A stretch of DNA of 64,000 nt from Prauserella marina. Lineage in GTDB: Bacteria > Actinomycetota > Actinomycetes > Mycobacteriales > Pseudonocardiaceae. The first letter of the stretch is position 1; each line of letters begins with the position of its first letter. The position numbers and the translations under genes were made by a program. Location: contig NZ_CP016353.1 of assembly GCF_002240355.1 (NCBI RefSeq), forward strand, positions 4,999,001 to 5,063,000, read 5' to 3'. Below are positions 35,045-43,829 of the stretch, piece by piece. A model generated the notes under the pieces. It was not told the origin of the DNA and did not search any database. It saw only the letters and a list, made by a program, of their open reading frames with translations.

Positions 35045-35922
35045 CGTGACCTCAATCGTCGGCCAATAGCTTCCGAAAACCGATTGATAGTGAGCACTGT
35101 AGCCACTATGAATAAACCTGGCATAACCGTCACCCACCATGCGCCAGTATCAATAACGCCCTGACCATCATGAATGATATTTCCCCAAGACGGTGCTGGC
35201 GGCTTGATGCCGGCGCCAATAAAGGATAGTGCCGCTTCCGCAACAATAGCATCTGCCATCACAACGGTGAAATACACCAGTATCGGTCCTGCGGCGTTTG
35301 AGCCGATGTGATAGCCTACAAGCCTAACTCTTTTTGTTCCGATGAGCCGGGCAGCAGTGACATAGTCCTCGCCATATTCCGCGAACAACGCTGCTCTAAC
35401 CACTCTCGTCATCGATGGCGTGTATATTATCGCCAACACGATCACAGTTGTCGTCAGACTTGGTCCGATAGCGGCGGCGAGCACAATCGCGAGAAGCACT
35501 CCGGGGAAAGCGAGACCAACGTCTGTAAGTCGCATTATCGTTTCGCCAAGCCATTTCGGCCCGACCACGGATACGGCACCGAGCGCAGCGCCACACACTA
35601 GCGCGGCCACCGCTGACACGACTGCGACAAGAAGACTCAGGCGGGCTCCATATAGGATACGTACAGCAACATCTCGTCCCAATTGGTCAGTCCCGAACCA
35701 ATGATTCAAGCTGGGGCCCGCCAGCACGGCATTTGAGTCGGTAGCCGTAGGCGATTTTGTCGTGACCAAAGGAAGAACGACAAGAACGAAAGTGCTGATC
35801 AGCATTATACTAATCACCCAGCGGCCAAGAACGTCACCCGCAATCCATCGCCCGAGTCGGCCTATGGAGAAGCGACCTTCATACCGGGCACCGGTTCCAG
35901 TAGCGAGACTGTCAGCCGTCAT
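35041..35922 (-). CDS. ABC transporter permease (DppC-like)
   Basis: A 293-residue inner-membrane permease. An N-terminal helix (WVISIMLISTFVLVVLPLVT) is followed by the NHWFGTDQLGRDVAVRILYG block typical of DppC. The transport domain then has about five further helices and the EAA-loop-like stretch FAEYGEDYVTAARLIGTKRV. ATGA overlaps at both ends couple it to the other permease and the ATPase. Confidence 0.93.
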   Translation of the reverse strand: MTADSLATGTGARYEGRFSIGRLGRWIAGDVLGRWVISIMLISTFVLVVLPLVTTKSPTATDSNAVLAGPSLNHWFGTDQLGRDVAVRILYGARLSLLVAVVSAVAALVCGAALGAVSVVGPKWLGETIMRLTDVGLAFPGVLLAIVLAAAIGPSLTTTVIVLAIIYTPSMTRVVRAALFAEYGEDYVTAARLIGTKRVRLVGYHIGSNAAGPILVYFTVVMADAIVAEAALSFIGAGIKPPAPSWGNIIHDGQGVIDTGAWWVTVMPGLFIVATVLTINRFSEAIGRRLRSR

Positions 35923-36941
35923 CCGTTACTCGCCTCCACACTGCGGGGGTTCAAGAGCATCTGGACTATGTCGACCACAAGATTGACAACGACAAATGTT
36001 GTGGCACCCACGATAGCCACGCCGCGAACCACGCCAAGGTCGCTGTTATTCACAGCTGTGACAAGCAATGTACCCATTCCGGGAAGATTAAAGACGACCT
36101 CCACGAGTACCGCACCGGACATCAACGCACCCACGTAGACGCCAATGACCGTGATCGGCGTAATCAGCGCGTTCCTGAGAACATTCCGGAATATCACGAC
36201 GCGCCATGCGACTCCCGCCCCTATTGCTGTCCTGACATAGTCCTTCGCGAGTTCGTCAGCCATCGACGCCCGGACGACTCTCGTCAGCGCCGCGGTAAAC
36301 GGCAGGGAAAGCACGACAGCAGGCCCAATAATCGACGAGAACCAGTATGAGAACCCTTGTTGCATCGGAACATATCCACCCGACGGCAAGACGCCTAACG
36401 CAACAGCAAAGACCTGAATAAACAGGAGGCCAACCCAGAATGGAGGGGAGGCTTGCATAATAGCCGCTGCCGTGCCGATCGTTCGGTCCACCATACGCCC
36501 GTCAGAACGAGCGGCGATGGTACCAATCAGCAGCGAGACCGTCACAGCGATAACTGTCGCGAAAACAACCAGTTGCAGGGTCACCGGAAACGCCATGCCT
36601 ATCAGCGTGTTGACGGATTCAGAGTGCGCAACGGAGTCGCCGAGCCGAAAATGAACCAGTTCGGTGAGGAATCTCCAAAAACGGACGGGTAGGGGGTCAT
36701 TCAGTCCGTTCTCTTCCGCAAATCTGGCCCGGCTTTCAGGATCCGAGAAGAGCCCCATTTTTGCCATGGCCGGATCGTTTGGCGAGAGATCGACAGTCAC
36801 AAACACCAGAAACGAAACACCGAGGAGGATGACCGGAGCTATACACAGCCTTCGGGCTAGGAAACGAACACCGATTATACGGCTGCTGGATCGGCGTCGT
36901 TCGTCGGTTCCGACAGGCCGCGAAGAAGTAGATGCAGTCAC
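35919..36941 (-). CDS. ABC transporter permease (DppB-like)
   Basis: A 340-residue permease of the DppB type. The first transmembrane helix (FLARRLCIAPVILLGVSFLV) is followed by VDLSPNDPAMAK, a large periplasmic segment and the transport domain with the loop DELAKDYVRTAIGAGVAWRV. The GTG start has GGGAGG upstream. It begins 35 bases behind the substrate-binding protein gene. Its N-terminal 25 residues are Ser/Arg rich and cytoplasmic. Confidence 0.93.
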   Translation of the reverse strand: MTASTSSRPVGTDERRRSSSRIIGVRFLARRLCIAPVILLGVSFLVFVTVDLSPNDPAMAKMGLFSDPESRARFAEENGLNDPLPVRFWRFLTELVHFRLGDSVAHSESVNTLIGMAFPVTLQLVVFATVIAVTVSLLIGTIAARSDGRMVDRTIGTAAAIMQASPPFWVGLLFIQVFAVALGVLPSGGYVPMQQGFSYWFSSIIGPAVVLSLPFTAALTRVVRASMADELAKDYVRTAIGAGVAWRVVIFRNVLRNALITPITVIGVYVGALMSGAVLVEVVFNLPGMGTLLVTAVNNSDLGVVRGVAIVGATTFVVVNLVVDIVQMLLNPRSVEASNG

Positions 36942-36976
36942 GCGCTGACCTCCCGCTTGCCCTTTAACATGATGAT

Positions 36977-38602
36977 CTAGCTTTTCACCCGTACGTCATC
37001 AAGCGGGAATCCGATGTGTCCCAGTGGTCGGAAATTCTCGAGACTCGACGACCAGCCAGTGATTTGACGTTTCCATACGAGCGTCGCAAAGGGAACCTCG
37101 TCTTGCACACCCTCCTGCACCTTGGATAATGCGTTCTTTCGCTCTTCCTCATTTCCGGCAGCAACAGCCTCATCCAGATCGGCCTCTATCTGCCGGAGCT
37201 GCTCTGTATCCCAATGAGAGACTGTTCGAGGGAAAGCTCCATAGTATACGTATCGGAGATAGAATTCCGCCGTCGGATTGAAGATGTCAGAGGCGCCCGC
37301 TAGCACCACGGCGTGAAACTCCCCTTTGGACATTCGCGACGGTATGGCGCCCGGCGCACCTGGGACAATGCTTGGGTTGAGACCAAGTGACCGCAGGTTC
37401 TCCTCGATGATCGGCCCCTGTGATGCCACGTAGTCCGTCGACACGATTCCGATACTCATCGGCTCCCCGTCTGCGACACCAGCTTGGCGGAGCAATGACT
37501 TCGCATGCTGGGGATCGTAACGGTAAACTGTCGAAGGCCGCGTGTAGTCTGGATCATCGGGCTGTATCTGACCAGCCCACGCAGGTTCGGCCAGACCAAA
37601 GAAGGTCGACTTCACTATCGCATCCCGATCGATGCCGTAGAGAATAGCTTGACGGGCAAGTTTGTTATCGAAAGGAGCCTTCTTACAGTTGAAGCAGAAG
37701 AAGATGCGGAAGTCGCCTTTGACTGCTTCGACGCCGACAGCCGACTCCTCGGACAAGCTGTCCACCGATGCGCCAGGCACGTCCTGGATCACCTGAGCGT
37801 TACCTGTTTTCAGGCCGGCAACGCGCGCCGCCGAATCGGTAGCGACCTTGATCTCGACGTTCTGAAATTCAATGTGCCGCTGTCCGGAATATTTCCCGTA
37901 CTTCCTTAGATTGAGCTGTTGCCCGGATACCCCGGATACAACTTGGTATGGCCCAGTTCCGACGGGTGACATCTTGACCGCGTCCGAGGATGCGTTGACC
38001 GCCTTCCTCGACATCACTTTGACGAGCGACAGTCGTTGCACCAGCAGAGTGGTCGGATGCTGTAGACGCAGGGTCACCTCATAGGTCCCCGTGCTCCTCG
38101 CCTCCTGGATGAACGACAAGAACTGGCTGCGGAACCCCGGCGTGTTGGGATCCTTGATCCGTTCAATCGTAAAGACCACGTCATCGGCCGTGAGCGGGCT
38201 TCCATCATGGAAAGTCACGTCTTCCCGCAACGCGATGCGGTACGTTGTCGGGTCAACTTCCTCTGGCAGCGAAGCTGCCAGCTCCGGCGTGGGATCTCCG
38301 ACGGGCCGATACTGCCCAGTCCGGTACAACGATTCATAGATGAGATCATTTATCGCGATAGTGGTCGCGAAGACCGTGCTCGTCGGGTCCAAATTATCGA
38401 ATTGGTCTGACATCATCGCCGAGATTCTCTCGCTGTCGATCGCGCCCGCCGCGCCCTCCGGCGTCTCACTGGTGCACGCAGACAGAAGTCCTCCGAAGGT
38501 GAAAGCTCCCAAACCCAATCCGCCGAGCTGCAGCACACCTCGGCGAGTTAACGTGCCGTCAGCGGCCAACAGGGGAACGGTTCTCTGCGCACTACGGTCC
38601 AT
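36977..38602 (-). CDS. ABC transporter substrate-binding lipoprotein (family 5)
   Basis: A 541-residue extracellular solute-binding protein of the peptide/nickel/glycoside type. The signal sequence has a twin-arginine (LTRRGVLQLGGLGLGAF) and ends in the lipobox LLSAC, so it is a Tat-exported lipoprotein. Family blocks include YRIALREDVTFHDGSPLTAD and YGIDRDAIVKSTFFG. The ATG at 38602 follows AAAGG. It is the first gene of the importer operon. A copy of the TGAAAC-N4-ATTTCA motif lies about 50 bases upstream. The ligand is unknown; the neighbours suggest an acylated amino acid, peptide or sugar-like compound. Confidence 0.92.
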   Translation of the reverse strand: MDRSAQRTVPLLAADGTLTRRGVLQLGGLGLGAFTFGGLLSACTSETPEGAAGAIDSERISAMMSDQFDNLDPTSTVFATTIAINDLIYESLYRTGQYRPVGDPTPELAASLPEEVDPTTYRIALREDVTFHDGSPLTADDVVFTIERIKDPNTPGFRSQFLSFIQEARSTGTYEVTLRLQHPTTLLVQRLSLVKVMSRKAVNASSDAVKMSPVGTGPYQVVSGVSGQQLNLRKYGKYSGQRHIEFQNVEIKVATDSAARVAGLKTGNAQVIQDVPGASVDSLSEESAVGVEAVKGDFRIFFCFNCKKAPFDNKLARQAILYGIDRDAIVKSTFFGLAEPAWAGQIQPDDPDYTRPSTVYRYDPQHAKSLLRQAGVADGEPMSIGIVSTDYVASQGPIIEENLRSLGLNPSIVPGAPGAIPSRMSKGEFHAVVLAGASDIFNPTAEFYLRYVYYGAFPRTVSHWDTEQLRQIEADLDEAVAAGNEEERKNALSKVQEGVQDEVPFATLVWKRQITGWSSSLENFRPLGHIGFPLDDVRVKS

Positions 38603-38653
38603 CTCGTGACCTTTCACAAGTAAGCGCCACCCCTCCAGCGTCGCCACGGGGAC

Positions 38654-38669
38654 TGAAACGCCTATTTCA
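38654..38669. promoter_or_regulatory. Operator-like motif, copy 3
   Basis: TGAAACGCCTATTTCA, the same form (TGAAAC-N4-RTTYCA) as the copies at 30410 and 30540. It lies 52 bases upstream of the importer start codon. Confidence 0.5.
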
Positions 38670-39105
38670 TTGAAGACTATGAGTTGAAAACGCGAGAGTC
38701 AACACTTTGAAGACGAGGAGCATTGTGTCCGAGACCTGACCGGAGAGGTACTTTCCTCGCAGCAATTTGCTGAACGCAAACCGCCGTAGTGACGGCGTCG
38801 CGAGATCTTCCGACCGGGTGGCTCGGCCTCGACCAATGCCACCAAGAACGAAGGCGGATGCCCACCGGTAATTCATGACAATCTCACGCGTCTTCTCGTC
38901 GGCAAGACGGGAGACGCGCTGAACTCCGGTCGGCGCTGCGCATCAACCTTCCGAACACACGAAACTGTTAAACCTCGCCCTGACGACGCCTCGCCCCAGA
39001 GAAACAGATCCGAAAGCCGTGATAGCGCGGCCGTTTCTCGGCAGCTTGCTGAGAGTCGACGTGTGGAAGCTCGCCTGATGCCCACAATCGGCAAACCACG
39101 GTTTT

Positions 39106-39127
39106 AAGGTCGCACTATTGCGACCTT
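39106..39127. promoter_or_regulatory. 22-bp perfect inverted repeat
   Basis: AAGGTCGCA and TGCGACCTT flank CTAT. It lies 128 bases upstream of the SnoaL-like gene. It could be a repressor site or an RNA hairpin in the leader; there is no T run for a typical terminator. Confidence 0.45.
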
Positions 39128-39255
39128 GACGTGTCGCTAACACACTGCAACAATCAAACTTTCCCAGCTTGCCCGCGACCGCTACGGTAATCCGGGTCGC
39201 CAAAGTATCGACGATACGCCGCTATTGGCTCGATATCAGCAGAGAGGAAGCTCTT

Positions 39256-39711
39256 ATGGGCACGGAAACCGACAACCTGGCTCTCGCACGTAGGGCATTA
39301 TCCCACCTGGACACTAAATTCAGTCGCCGTGAATCAAATATTTTACAACCACTCTTCGATAGCTTTTCGGAAGACGCGGTGTTCTGGGTGCCTTGCGAAC
39401 CGAACACGCCACGCTATGGCGAACCGGCACGAGGGAAACAGCAGATAATTGATCTGTTCATGTCGGATCCCGACTTTTTCGAAGGCGTCGATATCGAACG
39501 CCCTGTTGAATTCATCGGCGATGGCGACAGAATCGTCGCCACCTTCGCACTTCGCTACACAATCCGCCGAACAGGTGCTTCATACCGCGGGAAAGAAGTA
39601 GCCCTCATCATGGACTTTAAGGACGGCCAGATTGTTCGAATGACCGAGATTCAAGACATGTCCGCCTGGTCGCAAGCATACCCGGCGGATGCGGGTATGC
39701 TTGCAAACTGA
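39256..39711 (+). CDS. SnoaL-like / NTF2-fold protein
   Basis: A 151-residue cone-barrel protein of the SnoaL/NTF2 superfamily: FSEDAVFWVPCEPNTPRYGE, RGKQQIIDLFMSDPDFFEGV, then DRIVATFALRYTIRRTG and ALIMDFKDGQIVRMTEIQD. Members isomerise, hydrate or bind small molecules. No catalytic pair is certain here. The ATG at 39256 follows AGAGGAAG. It is a single plus-strand gene between two minus-strand operons and has A/T-rich codons. Confidence 0.85.
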   Translation: MGTETDNLALARRALSHLDTKFSRRESNILQPLFDSFSEDAVFWVPCEPNTPRYGEPARGKQQIIDLFMSDPDFFEGVDIERPVEFIGDGDRIVATFALRYTIRRTGASYRGKEVALIMDFKDGQIVRMTEIQDMSAWSQAYPADAGMLAN

Positions 39712-39825
39712 GCCGCTGGACCCAGCATACGCTGCAGCGACACTATCTTGCGGTAGCATCTGGCTCCATGTTGCGGCCGCAAGATGTGGCGCTGAGCTTT
39801 AACCTCATATTCCTACACCACTTCC

Positions 39826-39843
39826 TGGAAACTGTGTTTTCCA
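39826..39843. repeat. Palindrome TGGAAAC-TGTG-TTTTCCA
   Basis: An 18-base imperfect palindrome, ten bases past the 3' end of the SDR gene. The half-sites resemble the TGAAAC-N4-RTTYCA motif, but its place between converging genes (ends at 39711 and 39853) suits a terminator equally well. Confidence 0.35.
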
Positions 39844-39852
39844 ATTAGTTCG

Positions 39853-40650
39853 TCACCACGCAGTCCAGCCGCCATCCACCACGAGCTCAGTTCCAGTAAT
39901 GAAGCTTGCGTCGTCCGACAGCAGAAAATGGACGGCATTGGCGACCTCTTCCGCGCGACCGAGTCGTCCAAGCGGCGTTGCTTCATCGAAGCTGGCCACT
40001 AATTGCGTGTCCATATCTCGAAAACGTTCAACCTGAATCATTCCGGGAGAGACTGTGTTCACGCGTATTCCCATCCCCGCAGCGGCAACTCCCAGTTCTC
40101 TTGACAGCATTCGCACCGCGCCTTTTCCTGCCGCATATGCGACGCCTCGCACGGGCCCGGCAGGTGTATCACCTGGTATCGCATCGCCATAGAACTTATT
40201 GTTCAGCGCCACGGAACCGTACACTGATGCAATATTGACTATCGCACCCGATCGGGCCTCACGCATTCGACTCATGGCTTCAAATGAAAGAAACGCTGTC
40301 GCTTCAACATTGAGTGCGAAGTTTGCTCGCCACTCCTCCAGACTCTGCGCAAGTAGCGGCGCAAGATAGGTATCTCCGGCATTGTTCACCAACGCATCCA
40401 GAGGAACAGCCATCCTATCGACGTAGGTCATGATGTGTGCTCTGCCGACTTCCGTGGTGACGTCCGCCTGCACAGGAACCGCATACCCCCCTTCGTTTTG
40501 GATGACCTCGACCGTTTCGTCAAGGCAGTCCTTGCGGCGGCCGATAATCAAGCATCCGTACCCGTGCTTGGCAAGACGAATCGCCGTGGCTTTTCCGATC
40601 CCTGTTCCACCGCCAGTGATGACGGCGAGCTTGTCGAACTTGGCGTTCAC
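39853..40650 (-). CDS. Short-chain dehydrogenase/reductase (copy A)
   Basis: A 265-residue classical SDR. It has AVITGGGTGIGKATAIRLAK (cofactor loop), NNAGDTYLAPL, IVNIASVYGSVAL (catalytic Ser), VAYAAGKGAVRMLSREL (Tyr-x3-Lys) and ITGTELVVDGGW. The GTG at 40650 overlaps the upstream oxidoreductase stop as GTGA with AGGCGAG before it, so a start eight codons earlier is less likely. It is paralogous to the SDR at 43000-43809; both have the unusual NI(A/G)SVYGS(V/L) block and a matching insertion after it. It probably oxidises a sugar or polyol hydroxyl (inference). Confidence 0.92.
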   Translation of the reverse strand: MNAKFDKLAVITGGGTGIGKATAIRLAKHGYGCLIIGRRKDCLDETVEVIQNEGGYAVPVQADVTTEVGRAHIMTYVDRMAVPLDALVNNAGDTYLAPLLAQSLEEWRANFALNVEATAFLSFEAMSRMREARSGAIVNIASVYGSVALNNKFYGDAIPGDTPAGPVRGVAYAAGKGAVRMLSRELGVAAAGMGIRVNTVSPGMIQVERFRDMDTQLVASFDEATPLGRLGRAEEVANAVHFLLSDDASFITGTELVVDGGWTAW

Positions 40651-41615
40651 GAGACTCGCCTGATCGAACTGCACTTTTCCAAAAGCGCGGCGCTGCGAAC
40701 GGCATCGACTGCTTCATCTGTCGTTATCGCATAGGGTCGGTCGTTGACGGTCGAGTTGATGAAATGATCTAACTCTGCCCGGAGTGCACCCTGAATACTT
40801 CCTCGCGCTTCGGGCCATGCCAGGCAGTCAGGATTATCCACCCGCCCAGGCGTGTACACAGCGACTCCGTCAGAGCTCCAAGCCGCTTGGGCCACCCCGG
40901 ATTCCCCATGCACCTTCAGGTCCCATCGCGGAGCCGCGCCTTCTGGTAGCGTCCATCCCGCTGCGAGGTGAAACCCCGCACCTGTGCTGAGAACGCCGGT
41001 CGCGGCAAACGCCGCGGCCCCTGACGCAGATTCGATCAATTGCGCACCGTCGACTTCGGCGATCACTCCGCCGGTCAGCCACTGTATGGTGTCGATATCA
41101 TGAATGGCCAAGTGCCACAGAGGGTTTGTCGTCGCCGACACTCGTTCACCGAGGCCTCGCGGTCCCCAGGTCGAAGTCGTAAGCATCACCGGCGCCCCGA
41201 GATCGCCCGATTCAACTGCGTCGGCCACCGCCAGGTACCGCGGGTAGAAGCGCGTCAAGTGTGCCGTCATCAGGCCGACCCGGCGCCTCTCTGCCAATTC
41301 AACCATCGACATGGCATCGTCGACCGTCGTGGCAAGCGGCTTTTCGACAAGTACCGATATGCCGGCTTCGATGGCCATCGAAGCCGGCACGCGGTGGGCC
41401 GAGTCCGGAGTAGCGATTATGGCAACATCGGGTTTGAGTTCTGCCAGGGCTCGCGATAGATCAGTGAATCCTGGGGCGCCGAGATCGGCGGCGACAACTC
41501 CGACTCGGGCAATGTCGAGATCAACAACGCCACAGAGTGTAGCGGTGTCCGAATGCTTGACCGCTTTCGCGTGCAGGCCGCCCATGAGCCCTGCACCGAC
41601 TACGAGGACTCTCAT
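40647..41615 (-). CDS. Gfo/Idh/MocA-family oxidoreductase
   Basis: A 322-residue NAD(P)-dependent sugar or inositol dehydrogenase type protein. The N-terminal Rossmann fold starts MRVLVVGAGLMGGLHAKAVK, and ISVLVEKPLATTVDDA gives the EKP motif. The C-terminal half contains LWHLAIHDIDTIQWLTGG, with the His-x3-Asp catalytic pattern. The ATG at 41615 is chosen over an upstream ATG at 41636 because the Rossmann strand begins directly there. GTGA overlap couples it to the SDR downstream. Confidence 0.9.
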   Translation of the reverse strand: MRVLVVGAGLMGGLHAKAVKHSDTATLCGVVDLDIARVGVVAADLGAPGFTDLSRALAELKPDVAIIATPDSAHRVPASMAIEAGISVLVEKPLATTVDDAMSMVELAERRRVGLMTAHLTRFYPRYLAVADAVESGDLGAPVMLTTSTWGPRGLGERVSATTNPLWHLAIHDIDTIQWLTGGVIAEVDGAQLIESASGAAAFAATGVLSTGAGFHLAAGWTLPEGAAPRWDLKVHGESGVAQAAWSSDGVAVYTPGRVDNPDCLAWPEARGSIQGALRAELDHFINSTVNDRPYAITTDEAVDAVRSAALLEKCSSIRRVS

Positions 41616-41836
41616 TGTCGGTGTCCCACCTTCCATGCGAACTAGCGCGCTGCCCGCCCGTATCCTCGGCGGGGCGCGATTCTGGTCAATTCGGAACGAT
41701 GGTTTCACTGTAACCAACGCATCGATCACATGGAAGACCGCGTCACGTCAGAACGCCCCGTGGGTGAGCTGTCGTGATCCGGGAAGACCGCGCCGCCAGG
41801 CACGGTGATGTATTCGCAGAGATAAGGGACGCGCTC

Positions 41837-42913
41837 TCACCCCCCGGAAAGCCGGGAAAGCATACTCGCCGATCCTTCATCGGTCTTGACGAAGTCCCGG
41901 GCTTCTGTCGGGTTGGCGGCCGCCGTCCTCACCATGTCCGCATAGCTGTACATCGGCCGATATCCGATCCACCTGCGCGCAGCGCAGATATCGATTTCGA
42001 GGCGCCACGTCAGGGGCAACCTGACAACGTGCCATGGCACATCGAACGCGTGCGCTACGACCGAAGCACCTGTCAACGAACCGACCGGTTCGGCGGCCGC
42101 GATGTTGAATGCCCGACCGAGCGCACCTCGCTGAGTCAGTGCCTTCCACACCGCCTCCGCCGCGTCGCGGACATCGACCACACTTAGTGTCCATTGGCCT
42201 TCCGGGCCTGTCAGCGCCACAGCCGCATCGGCTGGGGCATTGCCGACCGCATCATCGAACACGGCAGTAAGTTGCGGCTGGTCACGGAACAATGGCCACA
42301 GGGTACTCCGGCGCCCCTGGTTCTGTTGTGTCTTCAGCCAACCGCGCAAGAAACTCAACCTATATATCTCAGGTGATTCCTCGGGGCTGAGCACAGTGCC
42401 AAATCGTAAAACCGAATATGGTATATCGAACTGATGAGCACGATTTTGCAGAACTATTTCGCTCATCAACTTACTGGTACCGTAGTAGTCGGCCGGATTC
42501 TGCGCCAAATCTTCGGTCAAGGGTGTTTTCGGAGGGTCCGCGGGTCGGTACGTAGAATCGGTACTGGCCAACACGAATCTTTCGATCCGCCCGCCAGAAC
42601 CCAATACTCCCTCCAGCAGGCGGACCGTGCCCAGCACGTTGACGTCGTGGAAATCCTCCACAGACACATTGTCAAGCACCATCAAGGCGGCGAGGTGCAC
42701 GACGTGCGTCACACCATCACACGCCCGGTTAATTGCTACCTGATCACGCAGGTCGGCTTCCGCCACTTCTACACCCGTGAGACGTTCCAGTTTTGACAGC
42801 CTTCGAGTTCCCGGAGTGACCATGGCTCTCACTGCCACCCCCCGATCGGCCAACTTCTTGACCACATTCGCACCGACCCGGCCCGTGGCGCCAGTCACGA
42901 GAACTTTCACCAC
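41837..42913 (-). CDS. NAD-dependent epimerase/dehydratase family protein (copy B)
   Basis: A 358-residue extended SDR, paralogue of the gene at 30598. It shows LVTGATGRVGANVVKKLADR, THVVHLAALMVL, LASTDSTYRPADPP and the YxxxK in PADYYGTSKLMSEIVLQN. The C-terminal blocks VVDVRDAAEAVWKAL and AFNIAAAEPVGSLTGA also align with copy A. Two adjacent GTG codons follow GGAGGAG; the first is used here. It lies between an SDR gene and a Gfo/Idh gene, so it may act in the same sugar pathway. Confidence 0.88.
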   Translation of the reverse strand: MVKVLVTGATGRVGANVVKKLADRGVAVRAMVTPGTRRLSKLERLTGVEVAEADLRDQVAINRACDGVTHVVHLAALMVLDNVSVEDFHDVNVLGTVRLLEGVLGSGGRIERFVLASTDSTYRPADPPKTPLTEDLAQNPADYYGTSKLMSEIVLQNRAHQFDIPYSVLRFGTVLSPEESPEIYRLSFLRGWLKTQQNQGRRSTLWPLFRDQPQLTAVFDDAVGNAPADAAVALTGPEGQWTLSVVDVRDAAEAVWKALTQRGALGRAFNIAAAEPVGSLTGASVVAHAFDVPWHVVRLPLTWRLEIDICAARRWIGYRPMYSYADMVRTAAANPTEARDFVKTDEGSASMLSRLSGG

Positions 42914-42961
42914 TCACTCCTCCACTCAGGGCTGAAAGGATCGCAGCCATCTATTCGAAAT

Positions 42962-42980
42962 GAGGAAATTCTCTTTCCTC
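42962..42980 (-). terminator. Hairpin downstream of the SDR gene
   Basis: GAGGAAA and TTTCCTC flank TTCTC, 20 bases past the SDR stop and about 50 upstream of the epimerase gene. A weak terminator or attenuator between the sugar operon and the genes after it. Confidence 0.4.
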
Positions 42981-42999
42981 TTTAAGTCGATGATTCGCG

Positions 43000-43809
43000 C
43001 TACCAGATCGACCATCCTCCGTCGACGGTCCACTCCGCGCCCGTGACGAACGACGCCTCTTCACAGGCCAGAAAAGCAACCACCGCCGCGATGTCCTCCG
43101 GTCTGCCAAGCCTCCCGAGAGGCGTCGCCCCACAAAAACGATCGATCAATTCGGGAGCGACGGGACGTTCCGGCGTCTTGATCATTCCCGGTGCGACGGT
43201 GTTGACCCGGACGTTCCAGCGTCCGCCCACGACGGCGAGGTCTCTTGTCAGCGCGGCCAACCCGCCTTTGGAGGCGTGGTAGGCGGGCACTCGCACGGGT
43301 CCGGACGCTCCGTCCCGCGGATACACGTCCTCGGGGTAGAAACGACTGTCGAGACCCAGCGAGCCGTACACCGAGCCGATGTTGATCACCGAACCGCCGC
43401 CGAACTCCTTCATGCGCTCGATCCCCCACGCGGAGAGCACAGCGACGGCAACGAGGTTCGTCTCCAGTTCGGCCATCCACACGTCACTCGACTGGCCGAA
43501 CACGGGCATCGGAGTCGAGCGGGCCGCGCAGTTGACGACGAGACCGAGAGGTGTCCCGTGGTCCTCGGCCAGCCCGGTCAGCGTCGATCTGCCTTCCTCC
43601 GTCGAGATATCGCAGACGACGGAGCGGACAGCCCCCTCCGGAGCACCGATGACCGCCTCGGTCTTCTCCAGGTCCTCGGCTTCGAGGCCGGCGATGAGGC
43701 ATCGCCATCCACGCTCGACAAGCGTCCTGACGATCGCGTGTCCGATCCCTCGTCCGCCTCCCGTCACCACAGCCAATCGGGCGGTCGCACCAGGCCGAGT
43801 TTCATCCAT
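43000..43809 (-). CDS. Short-chain dehydrogenase/reductase (copy B)
   Basis: A 269-residue classical [57 protein letters not shown] (catalytic Ser), VPAYHASKGGLAALTRDLAV (Tyr-x3-Lys) and SFVTGAEWTVDGGWSIW. It is paralogous to the gene at 39853, sharing an insertion between the Ser and the Tyr. The ATG follows GAGGAGA and lies 20 bases behind the LegC-like gene, so it is probably the last gene of the sugar-nucleotide operon. The normal NNAG motif reads NCAA. Confidence 0.91.
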   Translation of the reverse strand: MDETRPGATARLAVVTGGGRGIGHAIVRTLVERGWRCLIAGLEAEDLEKTEAVIGAPEGAVRSVVCDISTEEGRSTLTGLAEDHGTPLGLVVNCAARSTPMPVFGQSSDVWMAELETNLVAVAVLSAWGIERMKEFGGGSVINIGSVYGSLGLDSRFYPEDVYPRDGASGPVRVPAYHASKGGLAALTRDLAVVGGRWNVRVNTVAPGMIKTPERPVAPELIDRFCGATPLGRLGRPEDIAAVVAFLACEEASFVTGAEWTVDGGWSIW

Positions 43810-43829
43810 GCCGTCTCCTCATCTTGCGC

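Larger units (their letters stand above)
38603..39255. other. Divergent intergenic region between the importer and the SnoaL-like gene
   Basis: About 650 bases with no convincing gene. It holds an operator-like motif near the importer (38654-38669) and a 22-base perfect hairpin/palindrome nearer the SnoaL gene (39106-39127). Confidence 0.5.

Noticed and set aside
39826-39843. Fourth certain copy of the TGAAAC operator motif
   Set aside because: The half-sites are GGAAAC/TTTTCC and it lies between converging gene ends, so a terminator explains it as well.
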